The position numbers were made by a program, and so were the translations under genes. A DNA stretch of 52,192 bases from Candidatus Omnitrophota bacterium. Its GTDB lineage: Bacteria; Omnitrophota; Gorgyraeia; JABMRN01; RBG-13-46-9. The stretch is from positions 1 to 52,192 of the forward strand of contig JADHYM010000004.1 of the NCBI GenBank assembly GCA_016782445.1. The letters are read 5' to 3'. Every line of letters starts with the position of its first letter. Within the stretch, counting starts at the first letter, position 1. This document shows, in pieces, positions 10,232 to 19,166 of the stretch. The notes under the pieces were generated by a model. The model worked only from the letters and a program-made list of their open reading frames with translations, had not been told where the DNA came from and did not search any database.

Positions 10232-10660
10232 ATGAAGACAACATACCCGAAAAAGGGTGAAATAATAAGGACGGTTTATCTTGCAGATGCGCGCGATAAG
10301 GTGCTTGGCAGAGCTGCCACGCGAATCGCGTCTATCCTGAAGGGAAAGCATAAGGTCGACTATTCGCCGCATCTCGATTGTGGAGACGGTGTTATTGTTC
10401 TAAATGCTGATAAGGTAAGGATTACGGGAAAAAAGCTTGAGCAAAAGGAATACAAGCGTTTTTCCGGCTATCCCGGCGGGTTGAAGCTTGAAAAGCTCGA
10501 GAGTCTCTTAAAAAGAAAGCCCACAGAGCCCTTAAGGCACGCTGTTTGGGGTATGCTTCCGAAGAATAAACTTGGGCGCCTCATGATAAAGCGCCTTAAA
10601 CTTTATACAGGGGATAAGCACCCTCATATAGCACAGAAACCGAAGCAACTAGAAGTTTAG
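10232..10660 (+). CDS. rplM: 50S ribosomal protein L13
   Basis: VLGRAATRIASILKGKHKVDYSPHLDCGDGVIVLNADKVRITGKK...AVWGMLPKNKLGR. Confidence 0.97.
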   Translation: MKTTYPKKGEIIRTVYLADARDKVLGRAATRIASILKGKHKVDYSPHLDCGDGVIVLNADKVRITGKKLEQKEYKRFSGYPGGLKLEKLESLLKRKPTEPLRHAVWGMLPKNKLGRLMIKRLKLYTGDKHPHIAQKPKQLEV

Positions 10661-10665
10661 TTACG

Positions 10666-10757
10666 AAGGGACGAAAGGACGAGGGACGATGGACGAATCG
10701 TCTTTTCGTCTGAGCGAGCGAAGTGAGCGGTCGTCCTATCGTCCATCGGAACGAGGA
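10666..10757 (+). repeat. Approximately heptameric repeat (ggacgaN) with inverted partner, between rplM and rpsI
   Basis: ggacga units spaced 7-8 bp; cgatggacga pairs with tcgtccatcg. Confidence 0.7.
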
Positions 10758-10761
10758 ATAT

Positions 10762-11166
10762 ATGACAGAACAAATAAAAACGAAATACGTGCAGGCCACG
10801 GGCCGTCGGAAAGAATCTATCGCGCGGGTATTCTTGCGCGAAGGAACGGGTAAGATCTTAGTCAATAAACGTTCCTTTGAGGAATATTTCCCGCGGGAAT
10901 CGCACCGCCTTATTATCAACCAACCGATAAAAGCGGCACAACTTGAGAACAAGTTTGATATATCTGCTAATATACGGGGCGGCGGGGTAAGCGGACAGGC
11001 AGGCGCCTTGATGCATGGTATTTCAAGAGCCATCGTAAATTTTGATTTGAATCTTCGCTCGGTCCTGAAGAAGGAAGGGTTTCTAACAAGGGACCCCAGG
11101 GCAAAGGAAAGAAAGAAATACGGCAGAAAACGCGCCAGAAAGAGGTTTCAGTACTCCAAGCGCTAA
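10762..11166 (+). CDS. rpsI: 30S ribosomal protein S9
   Basis: [35 protein letters not shown]...[28 protein letters not shown] at 10762. Confidence 0.97.
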   Translation: MTEQIKTKYVQATGRRKESIARVFLREGTGKILVNKRSFEEYFPRESHRLIINQPIKAAQLENKFDISANIRGGGVSGQAGALMHGISRAIVNFDLNLRSVLKKEGFLTRDPRAKERKKYGRKRARKRFQYSKR

Positions 11167-11181
11167 TTCAAGACGCTTTAA

Positions 11182-11235
11182 CGAGTAATTGGTAATTGGT
11201 AATTTGTGAAAAAATGACAAATTACAAATTACTCG
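11182..11235 (+). repeat. Heptameric repeat (gtaattg)n in an inverted-repeat hairpin
   Basis: cgagtaattggtaattggtaatttgt-gaaaaaatg-acaaattacaaattactcg. Confidence 0.8.
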
Positions 11236-11284
11236 AACATAACCAGAAAGTCTGCTCCGTCAAGTTTTCCGACGAGAAAATATA

Positions 11285-11313
11285 TTGACAGTGTAGGCTT
11301 TTTTGTTTATACT
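11285..11313 (+). promoter_or_regulatory. Strong sigma70-type promoter upstream of the four-helix ORF and argC
   Basis: TTGACA (11285-11290), 17 bp, TATACT (11308-11313). Confidence 0.7.
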
Positions 11314-11322
11314 GGAACAGCG

Positions 11323-11357
11323 GACAGAAGACAGAGGCCAGAGGTCAGAAGGCAGAA
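11323..11357 (+). repeat. Heptameric repeat array (gacagaa)n, left flank of four-helix ORF
   Basis: gacagaa|gacagag|gccagag|gtcagaa|ggcagaa. Confidence 0.85.
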
Positions 11358-11740
11358 TGAAAACAATAGCGATTAAGAGCATAAACGATTTGAAAGTATA
11401 TAAAATAGCCTATGAACTTGCTATGGAGGTATTTGAAATAAGCAAAATGTTCCCAAAAGAAGAAACTTATTCATTAAAAGATCAAATTAGGCGTTCATCC
11501 AGATCGATTGCTATGAATATTAGAGAAGGTTATGCTAAGAGAAAGTATGAGCAAGTATTCATTCGACACCTAAACGATTCTTTAGGATCATCCGAAGAAA
11601 CAAGAGGGTGGTTGAGTTTTGCAAGAGATTGCAAATATATAAATGCAGTAGATCATAAAAGATTAGATGACAGATATGATGAGGTTAACGCCATGCTTTA
11701 TAGCTTAATGAACAGCTGGCAAAATTTTTCTAACCTATAA
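11357..11740 (+). CDS. Four-helix-bundle protein of the 23S rRNA-intervening-sequence (IVS) type
   Basis: INDLKVYKIAYELAMEVFEISKMFPKEETYSLKDQIRRSSRSIAMNIREGYAKRKYEQVFIRHLNDSLGSSEETRGWLSFA; ATG at 11357 abuts the repeats. Confidence 0.88.
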   Translation: MKTIAIKSINDLKVYKIAYELAMEVFEISKMFPKEETYSLKDQIRRSSRSIAMNIREGYAKRKYEQVFIRHLNDSLGSSEETRGWLSFARDCKYINAVDHKRLDDRYDEVNAMLYSLMNSWQNFSNL

Positions 11741-11742
11741 AA

Positions 11743-11818
<76 letters not shown>

Positions 11819-11829
11819 CGGAGTAAACG

Positions 11830-12852
11830 ATGATTAAAGTTGGAGTAATAGGCGCCACCGGTTATACGGGCGAAGAGATCGTGAAGATACTCATCCGGCA
11901 TAAGGATGTCGACCTGGCTGTGTTGCAGGCAGTGATCGAGAAAGAGGTGCCCATATCGGATATTTTACCTGAGTTAAAAGGTAAAACGAATCTCGTATGC
12001 AAAAAACCGGACCTGGAAGAAGCAAAGAAAAAAGCAGAACTTTTCTTTCTTGCTCTTCCGCACACCGTTTCAATGAAGATCGCGCCGGCGTTACTCGAAG
12101 CCGGTAAAAAGGTGATAGACCTGAGCGCGGATTATAGATTGGAAGCCGGCGAATACGAAAAGTGGTATAAAACAAAGCACATTGACACCGCCAATATCGA
12201 AAAAGCGGTATACGGCTTGCCCGAGCTTTTTAGGGAAAAAGTAAAGAAGGCTCATTTTATAGCAAACCCCGGCTGTTACCCGACGGGAGCGATGCTCGCG
12301 ATAGCACCGCTTCTTGAAAAGAATTTAATTCAAACCGATAATATAATATGCGACGCGAAGAGCGGGATTACAGGGGCAGGCCGAAAACCGGGATGGAACC
12401 TGGAAAACCCGGACATAAAAGGCAACTTTAAGGCGTATAAAGTAAACAGCCATCAGCATTCGCCGGAGATAGACAGGATACTAAGTGAGATTCACGGCAA
12501 AGGCATAAAAGTTACATTTGTTCCGCATCTTTTGCCGCTTGAGAGAGGCATACTCTCTACCGTATACATGAAAGCCAAAAGCGGCCTGGAATACGAAAAA
12601 GTCGCAGGAGTTTTCAGGGAAAAATACAAGAACTGTCCTTTTGTAAGGATAAAGCCTGAGGGAGAATTTCCGCAGCTAAAAGAAGTAGCGTGCACGAATT
12701 TCTTTGATCTTGGCCTGGCAGTGGATAAGAGTAAAAAGCTCATAATTGCGGTAAGCGCGATTGATAATTTATTAAAAGGCGCTGCGGGGCAAGCTGTACA
12801 GAACATGAATATAATGTGCGCATTCGAGGAGACTGAGGGTTTAACGAATTGA
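11830..12852 (+). CDS. argC: N-acetyl-gamma-glutamyl-phosphate reductase
   Basis: GATGYTGEEIVKIL...HFIANPGCYPTGAMLAIAPLL...NSHQHSPEI. Confidence 0.95.
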   Translation: MIKVGVIGATGYTGEEIVKILIRHKDVDLAVLQAVIEKEVPISDILPELKGKTNLVCKKPDLEEAKKKAELFFLALPHTVSMKIAPALLEAGKKVIDLSADYRLEAGEYEKWYKTKHIDTANIEKAVYGLPELFREKVKKAHFIANPGCYPTGAMLAIAPLLEKNLIQTDNIICDAKSGITGAGRKPGWNLENPDIKGNFKAYKVNSHQHSPEIDRILSEIHGKGIKVTFVPHLLPLERGILSTVYMKAKSGLEYEKVAGVFREKYKNCPFVRIKPEGEFPQLKEVACTNFFDLGLAVDKSKKLIIAVSAIDNLLKGAAGQAVQNMNIMCAFEETEGLTN

Positions 12853-12853
12853 G

Positions 12854-12894
12854 TTTCTGAACCGGGTTCAGAAGAAGTGAACCCGGTTCAGAAA
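12854..12894 (+). repeat. Perfect 17-bp inverted repeat hairpin
   Basis: tttctgaaccgggttca-gaagaag-tgaacccggttcagaaa, just after argC stop. Confidence 0.85.
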
Positions 12895-12971
12895 GATACG
12901 AATGACTTCGATGAGATAAGGTATATTTGCTTTTCTCAAAAGAGACCTGGAAGTTTATAAAAAAATACAAA

Positions 12972-13202
12972 ATGAATGATTTTAACTTAGATCATCACAG
13001 AAGAAGATGGAAATCATACGGCGAGTTTGAAAAGAGGCAAAAAAGAATATTTCTTAATAGCCTTACTGTCGCAAAAAGCTTTAGAATATTTAAAAATCTT
13101 TTCGCCTTTGCATATAGCTGCAACAAAAAGATTAAGCCCGGACCGGAAAACTTAAAAGGACTTGTTCGAATACATCAGATGTTCGGGAGGGTCCAGAAGT
13201 GA
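12972..13202 (+). CDS. Small protein partnered with nucleotidyltransferase
   Basis: MNDFNLDHHRRRWKSYGEFEKRQKRIFLNSLTVAKSFRIFKNLF...; overlaps downstream NTase start. Confidence 0.55.
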   Translation: MNDFNLDHHRRRWKSYGEFEKRQKRIFLNSLTVAKSFRIFKNLFAFAYSCNKKIKPGPENLKGLVRIHQMFGRVQK

Positions 13203-13771
13203 ATTTTACCGTTTCAAAGCTTAAGAAAATTATAAGACTGCTGTCTTCGGAAAAAATCGAATACGCAATACTGGGAGGAATAGCGGTTTTAGTATACGGC
13301 GAACCGAGATTTACCGCCGATATCGACATTAATATAATATTTGATAGAAAGCGGGTAGGCGAGCTGGTAAGAGCCGCAAAAAAGCACAATATATTCCCGG
13401 TAGCTAGGGACTCGAAAAAAATAGCCGAAAAAACCGGAGTGCTGTGCCTCAAACTTAAGGAAAAGCGCGAAAGCTTTTTTGTGGACATTATAATCGCTGA
13501 AAATATGCTTGAGTTTTCTGCGATAAAAAGAAGCCGTTTGAAAAAAATAGATTCTATCAAAGCCAGGTTTGTGAGTCCGGAGGACCTGGTGATACATAAA
13601 ATAACAGGCGCGAGAGCGCACGACTTTGATGATTTACAGAGCGTTCTTAGGCGTCAAAAAGGCAAGCTTGATTTAAGGTATATTACAAAATGGCTTAAAA
13701 AAATTGATGTTGCAAACGGAACAAGCTTAAGAAAAGAATTTAAACAACTGATAGCGGAAGCTAGAAAATGA
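13199..13771 (+). CDS. Nucleotidyltransferase-fold protein (AbiEii/DUF6036-like)
   Basis: IEYAILGGIAVLVYGEPRFTADIDINI matches a GG...(D)xD NTase motif. Confidence 0.7.
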   Translation: MNFTVSKLKKIIRLLSSEKIEYAILGGIAVLVYGEPRFTADIDINIIFDRKRVGELVRAAKKHNIFPVARDSKKIAEKTGVLCLKLKEKRESFFVDIIIAENMLEFSAIKRSRLKKIDSIKARFVSPEDLVIHKITGARAHDFDDLQSVLRRQKGKLDLRYITKWLKKIDVANGTSLRKEFKQLIAEARK

Positions 13772-14955
13772 AAAAAATATTACCAAAAGGTTTTCTGGCC
13801 AGCGGTATACACTGTGGCCTTAAGAAAAGAAAGCCGGATCTTGCGCTTTTGTATTCAAAAATGGGCTGTAAGGCAGCCGGTATTTTTACGAAAAACAAGG
13901 TAAAGGCAGCGCCTGTTCTCGTATCAAAAGCAGTGCTTAAACAGAATAAGCCTATACACGCTATTATTACGAATAGCGCAAATGCCAACTGCTGCACCGG
14001 GTGGTATGGCCCGAGGGATGCGAAGCGCATGATGCATGCCGTAGGGAAAAGCCTTAAGATTGGTTTTAATAACATCCTTGTCATGTCAACAGGCATAATA
14101 GGAAAGAGGCTCCCGATAGAAAAAATAGAAAATTCCGTGCCAAAGCTAGTAAAAACGCTGTCCGAAAAAGGGCTTTTGAGCGCTTCAAAGGCAATACTTA
14201 CGACTGGTAAAAAACCGAGGGTATATACGGAAAAAATAGTAGTAAGGGGAAAGGAAATCATAATAACCGGCTTCGCAAAGGGGGCCGGGATGATAAATCC
14301 GAATATGGCTACCATGCTCGCTTTTCTTTTAACGGACGCAAGAGTCGACAAGAGCGCCTTAAAAGGCGCGTTAAAAGAAGCCGCAGACGGCACGTTTAAT
14401 TCCATAACCGTAGACGGCGACATGAGTACTAACGATTCCGTTATTCTTCTGGCAAACGGTTCTGCCGGGAACAGGCCGATAAAGAAAGAAACCAAGGAGT
14501 ACTCGGTTTTTCTGAAAGCCCTGACTCATATATGCGAAAAACTGTCCCAGGATATCATAAAAGACGGTGAGGGTGCGACAAAATTCGTTACGGTAACGGT
14601 CAAAAGCGCAGCGACAAAGAAAGACGCCTGCAAGGTAGCGCGTTCGATTGCAAATTCGCCTCTTGTGAAGACGAGCATACATGGTGAAAACCCGAACTGG
14701 GGGAGAGTCGCCTCAAGCGTGGGCGCAAGCGGCGCCAAGAGTATTGCGCCAAACAAAATAGAGGTTTATCTCGATGAGGTGTGCGTTTTTAAAAACGGAA
14801 AATTCACGATGCCCCAAGGCTTGAAATATGCGCGGATTTACAAAAAGAAAAATGTCTCGGTAATGGTAAATCTGAACGCGGGAAAAGAAGAGGCCACGGT
14901 TTTTACGTGCGACCTTTCTAAGAAATATGTCGAAATAAACGCGAGGTATAGCTAA
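13768..14955 (+). CDS. argJ: Glutamate N-acetyltransferase/amino-acid acetyltransferase
   Basis: GFLASGIHCGLKKRKPDLALLYS...GAGMINPNMATMLAFLLTDA; ...SVHGENPNWGR-like motif (TSIHGENPNWGRVASSVGASG). Confidence 0.96.
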   Translation: MKKILPKGFLASGIHCGLKKRKPDLALLYSKMGCKAAGIFTKNKVKAAPVLVSKAVLKQNKPIHAIITNSANANCCTGWYGPRDAKRMMHAVGKSLKIGFNNILVMSTGIIGKRLPIEKIENSVPKLVKTLSEKGLLSASKAILTTGKKPRVYTEKIVVRGKEIIITGFAKGAGMINPNMATMLAFLLTDARVDKSALKGALKEAADGTFNSITVDGDMSTNDSVILLANGSAGNRPIKKETKEYSVFLKALTHICEKLSQDIIKDGEGATKFVTVTVKSAATKKDACKVARSIANSPLVKTSIHGENPNWGRVASSVGASGAKSIAPNKIEVYLDEVCVFKNGKFTMPQGLKYARIYKKKNVSVMVNLNAGKEEATVFTCDLSKKYVEINARYS

Positions 14956-14957
14956 AC

Positions 14958-15848
14958 ATGGAAGAAGCGATAAGAAAGTCACAAGTCCTCATAGAGGCGT
15001 TGCCGTACATAAAAAAGTTTTTCGGGAAAGTTTTTATCATAAAATTCGGTGGCTCCGCGCTTTCGGATGAAAAAATAAGGCATAGCGTGCTCGAGGATAT
15101 CATGTTCATGAACTACGCCGGCATGAAGCCGGTCCTTGTGCACGGCGGGGGGCCGTTCATAAACGAGAAGTTGAAAGAGGCGAAAAAGAAGCCACGGTTC
15201 GTAGACGGCCTTAGAGTAACCGATAAAAAAACGCTGGAAATAGTGGACTCGGCCCTGACAGAGCTTAACCGTACCATGGTAGAGGAAATTAAAAAAATGG
15301 GAGCCGAAGCCTTCGGCTTAAGCTGTAAGGAAAACAGATTGATCGTCGCTAAGAAAATACAAGGGACGAGCGAAGACGTAGGGTTCGTAGGCCAGGTCGA
15401 GTCGGTCGATACGACGGTTCTCACGAGGCTGATAAATACTAACATAATTCCGGTCGTGTCGCCGGTGGCGATGGGTGAAAACGGCGAACTTTATAATATA
15501 AACGCTGATGAAGCCGCCTCGCATCTTGCCATGGCCCTTAAGGCGGATAAACTTTTTGTCCTGACAAACGTGCGGGGCATAATGAAGGATAAAGACGATC
15601 TTGGCACGCTTTACGGATCTTTAAGCCTGTCCGACGTGAAGACGCTTTTAGATAAAAAAATCGTAGAATCGGGAATGATACCGAAGACAAAGGCTTGCAT
15701 GAGCGCGCTCGAGGGAAAGGTAAAGAAGGCGCACATAATAGACGGGAACCTCCCGCACGCGCTTCTTTTGGAAATATTCACGGATAAGGGTATTGGAACG
15801 GAAATTATTAAGTTGGGAAGAAGAACTAAGGCGACGGAAGGGTTATGA
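14958..15848 (+). CDS. argB: Acetylglutamate kinase
   Basis: KVFIIKFGGSALSDEKI...MKPVLVHGGGPFINEKL...NINADEAASHLAMALKADKL. Confidence 0.96.
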   Translation: MEEAIRKSQVLIEALPYIKKFFGKVFIIKFGGSALSDEKIRHSVLEDIMFMNYAGMKPVLVHGGGPFINEKLKEAKKKPRFVDGLRVTDKKTLEIVDSALTELNRTMVEEIKKMGAEAFGLSCKENRLIVAKKIQGTSEDVGFVGQVESVDTTVLTRLINTNIIPVVSPVAMGENGELYNINADEAASHLAMALKADKLFVLTNVRGIMKDKDDLGTLYGSLSLSDVKTLLDKKIVESGMIPKTKACMSALEGKVKKAHIIDGNLPHALLLEIFTDKGIGTEIIKLGRRTKATEGL

Positions 15849-15870
15849 TAGTCATAAGGGGTAAGGTAAG

Positions 15871-17049
15871 ATGAAATCAAAGGACGTAACAAAGCTTTAC
15901 GATAAGTATGTAATGAAAACCTATACGAGAGTTCCTCTCGTATTTGAGAAAGCCAGGGGCGCCGATGTTACTGATATCGACGGCAAGAAGTACCTTGATT
16001 TTTTTCCGGGCTGGGCGGTAAGCGGGATAGGGCATTGCCACCCCGGGGTGCAAAAAGCCGTATCGAGACAGGTTAAAAAACTTATACACGTATCGAATAA
16101 TTATTATAGTGCGCTTCAGGGGATGCTCGCTAAGAAAATAATTTCGCACTCCTTTCCGGGAAAGGTGTTTTTTGCCAATTCAGGAGCCGAGGCGAATGAG
16201 GCCGCAGTGAAGCTGGCGCGGTTGTATGGGCATGAAAAGGGAAAATATGAGATCATTACGATGAAGAAGTCCTTTCACGGAAGGACGCTCGCTATGATAA
16301 CGGCTACGGGCCAGGATAAGGTAAAAAAAGGGTTTAGCCCGCTTCCCGCGGGATTTAAGCACGTTCCCTTTAACGATTACAAGGCGCTTGCAAAAGCCGT
16401 AAACGCGAAAACCGCCGGTATAATGCTCGAGCTTATCCAGTGCGAAGGCGGTATCAATATAGCCTCGAAGGAATATATAAGGAAGGTAAGGAGGCTGTGC
16501 GATAAAAAAGGCATAGTCTTTATAATAGATGAAGTGCAGACAGGCATGGGCCGGACAGGAAAAATGTTTTGCTACCAGAATTATGCAGTAAAGCCGGACG
16601 TCATAACGCTTGCGAAGGCGATCGGCGGCGGACTTCCCATAGGCGTCATGGTAGCGAGGGGAAAATTCAGAGATGTCCTGAAGCCCGGTACGCACGCCTC
16701 GACTTTCGGAGGAGGGCCGCTTGTAGCGGGAGCCGCGCTTTCGGTTTTTGAAGCTATAGAGCACGATAGGCTCCTTAAGAACGCCGAAAGAAAAGGAAAA
16801 TATCTTGTGGCTAAACTTCTTGGGCTCAAAAGAAAATACCCCTCGATAAAAGAGGTGAGGGCCGTTGCGCTTACGATAGGGGTGGAGCTTTCGATAAAGG
16901 GCGATGATATATATAAAAAGTGCCTCGAGAAGAGGCTTCTTATAAATTGTACTCAAGGGAATGTTTTGAGGATAATGCCGCCGATTACCGTAACTAGAAA
17001 TGAGATAGATAGGGCTATAAAAATACTTGATGAGGTTTTACATGGCTAA
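15871..17049 (+). CDS. argD: Acetylornithine aminotransferase
   Basis: FFANSGAEANEAAVKLARLYGHEKGKYEIITMKKSFHGRTLA...IIDEVQTGMGRTGKMF. Confidence 0.95.
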   Translation: MKSKDVTKLYDKYVMKTYTRVPLVFEKARGADVTDIDGKKYLDFFPGWAVSGIGHCHPGVQKAVSRQVKKLIHVSNNYYSALQGMLAKKIISHSFPGKVFFANSGAEANEAAVKLARLYGHEKGKYEIITMKKSFHGRTLAMITATGQDKVKKGFSPLPAGFKHVPFNDYKALAKAVNAKTAGIMLELIQCEGGINIASKEYIRKVRRLCDKKGIVFIIDEVQTGMGRTGKMFCYQNYAVKPDVITLAKAIGGGLPIGVMVARGKFRDVLKPGTHASTFGGGPLVAGAALSVFEAIEHDRLLKNAERKGKYLVAKLLGLKRKYPSIKEVRAVALTIGVELSIKGDDIYKKCLEKRLLINCTQGNVLRIMPPITVTRNEIDRAIKILDEVLHG

Positions 17050-17956
17050 AAGAGACCTGATTTCTATAACGGATTTCAAGAAACAGGAAATCCTTGGCCT
17101 TTTTAAGGAGGCTAAAAAGTTTAAAAAGAACCCATTTTGCAGGAAGAACGCGCTTTCTTCAAAATCAATAGCGCTTGTTTTTCAGAAACCGTCTAACAGG
17201 ACCAGGGTTTCTTTCGAGGTAGGGATGGTGGACCTGGGCGGGCACGCGGTATATCTGGGGCCCGACGAGCTTAAATTAGGCGTGAGGGAAAGCGTCAAGG
17301 ACATTGCCAAGGTTCTCTCCAGGTATCTTGACGGTATAGTAGCGAGAACGTTCAAGCATGAGGACGTGGTTGCCCTCGCAAAATTCTCCACGGTACCCGT
17401 AATAAACGGCTTAAGTGAGCTCTTGCATCCGTGCCAGGCGCTCGGGGATCTTTTTACGATAGACAATTATTTTGGAAATAAAAAAATAAAGATAGCCTTT
17501 ATCGGAGACGGAAATAACGTGCTTCATTCTTTACTTCTCGGATGCGGCATGCTCGGGAGGGATATATACGCGGCGACGCCCGCGGGCTGTGGTCCGAAGA
17601 AGGAGATCCTTAAAGCCGCCGGAAAGTTAGCGGCAAGAAGTAAATCTACGATCGAGATCACGCATGACGCTTGTGAATGCGTTAGCAATGCGGACGTTAT
17701 TTACACCGACGTATGGGTGAGTATGGGGCATGAGGCGGAAAGGGAAAAGAGAATAAAGCTTTTTAAACCGTTCCAGGTGAATAAAAAACTGGTTTCGCTG
17801 GCCAAGAAAAGCGCTTTGATAATGCACTGTCTTCCCGCTCACAGGGGAGAAGAGATAACCGACGAGGTCATAGATAGTAAGAACTCTGTCGTATACGAGC
17901 AGGCCGAAAACAGGATGCACGTGCAGAAGGCAGTACTCTTGAAATTGATAAAATAG
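17042..17956 (+). CDS. argF: Ornithine carbamoyltransferase
   Basis: FQKPSNRTRVSFEVGMVDLGGHAVYLGPDELKLG...HPCQALGDLFTI...MHCLPAHRGEEITDEV. Confidence 0.95.
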   Translation: MAKRDLISITDFKKQEILGLFKEAKKFKKNPFCRKNALSSKSIALVFQKPSNRTRVSFEVGMVDLGGHAVYLGPDELKLGVRESVKDIAKVLSRYLDGIVARTFKHEDVVALAKFSTVPVINGLSELLHPCQALGDLFTIDNYFGNKKIKIAFIGDGNNVLHSLLLGCGMLGRDIYAATPAGCGPKKEILKAAGKLAARSKSTIEITHDACECVSNADVIYTDVWVSMGHEAEREKRIKLFKPFQVNKKLVSLAKKSALIMHCLPAHRGEEITDEVIDSKNSVVYEQAENRMHVQKAVLLKLIK

Positions 17957-17964
17957 GTGAGGAA

Positions 17965-19140
17965 ATGAAAAAAATTATATTAGCGTACTCCGGCGGGTTG
18001 GACACATCGGTTGCCGTCAGGTGGCTTAAGGAAAAGGGTTTTAACGTTATTTGTTACATGGCGGACGTGGGCCAGGGGCAGAATTTTTCTATTGCCATAA
18101 AAAGGGCCAAAAAGACAGGCGCCTCCAAGGTAATAGTAGGCGATCTTAAAAAGGAATTCGTAAATGACTTTGTCTGGCCGAGTCTAAAGGCAAACGCTGT
18201 CTACGAGTCCAAATACTTTCTGGCGACAGCGCTTTCGAGGCCTGTTATCGCGAAGGCACTTGTAAATGCGGCACACGCTGAAAAGGCGGACTTTGTGGCG
18301 CACGGGTGCACGGGCAAAGGAAACGACCAGGTAAGGTTCGAGGTTTCGATAGCTGCGCTTGACCCTAAAATAAAGGTTATAGCCCCTGTAAGGGAATGGG
18401 ATCTTCCGACAAGGGAATCAGAGATAAGGTATGCTAAAGTGCATAATATAGCTATAGATGTTACAAAAAAGAAGCCCTACAGCATCGATAGAAACGTATG
18501 GGGGGTAAGCATAGAAAGCGGAAAGTTGGAAGACCCGTGGTTTGAACCGACTGAAGACGCTTATCAAATTACTCTTCCGGTCGAAAAGTCTCCCGCGAAG
18601 GGGGCATATCTTGAAATTTACTTTAAACACGGCATTCCGAAAAAGATTAACGGGAAGGCGTACGATGGGTTTAAACTCATCGAAAAGCTGAACTCGATCG
18701 GCGGAAAGCATTCTATAGGAAGGTCGGATCTTATAGAGGACAGGCTGGTAGGGATTAAGTCCAGAGAGATCTACGAGGCGCCGGCTGCTTTTATACTTTT
18801 CGAGGCGCATAAAGCGCTTGAGGGTTTGACGCTCGACAGGGAAATGCTTTATTTTAAGGAACTTGTGTCGCTAAAATACGCAAGGCTTATATATGACGGG
18901 CTCTGGTTTACGCCGCTTAAACAGGCGATCGACAGGTTTGTAGATTATACGCAAAGAAACGTTCAAGGGACGGTTAAAATAAAGCTCCTAAAGGGGAATG
19001 CTTTTGTTGTGGGCAGAAAGTCGCCGTGTTCAGCGTATAAGAAGGAGCTTGCCACCTACTCAAAAGGCGACAAGTTCGACCAGTCTCTTGCGAAGGGATT
19101 TATCGAATTATTCGGGCTACCGTACAGGAAGAAGCTATAA
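17965..19140 (+). CDS. argG: Argininosuccinate synthase
   Basis: ILAYSGGLDTSVAVRWLKEKGFNVICYMADVGQG...HGCTGKGNDQVRFEV. Confidence 0.97.
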   Translation: MKKIILAYSGGLDTSVAVRWLKEKGFNVICYMADVGQGQNFSIAIKRAKKTGASKVIVGDLKKEFVNDFVWPSLKANAVYESKYFLATALSRPVIAKALVNAAHAEKADFVAHGCTGKGNDQVRFEVSIAALDPKIKVIAPVREWDLPTRESEIRYAKVHNIAIDVTKKKPYSIDRNVWGVSIESGKLEDPWFEPTEDAYQITLPVEKSPAKGAYLEIYFKHGIPKKINGKAYDGFKLIEKLNSIGGKHSIGRSDLIEDRLVGIKSREIYEAPAAFILFEAHKALEGLTLDREMLYFKELVSLKYARLIYDGLWFTPLKQAIDRFVDYTQRNVQGTVKIKLLKGNAFVVGRKSPCSAYKKELATYSKGDKFDQSLAKGFIELFGLPYRKKL

Positions 19141-19156
19141 GCTGTAAGCTATAAGC
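19134..19156 (+). repeat. Heptameric repeat (taagctN)n, left flank of argH
   Basis: gctataagctgtaagctataagc; overlaps argG stop codon. Confidence 0.85.
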
Positions 19157-19166
19157 GGAGGGAACA

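Noticed and set aside
11357-11740. Diversity-generating retroelement (Avd-like four-helix protein)
   Set aside because: No reverse transcriptase, template repeat or variable repeat seen nearby; best described as an IVS-type four-helix protein.
13761-14495. 244-aa minus-strand ORF
   Set aside because: Antisense shadow of argJ.
16180-16956. 258-aa minus-strand ORF
   Set aside because: Fully antisense to argD with no recognisable protein features; shadow ORF.
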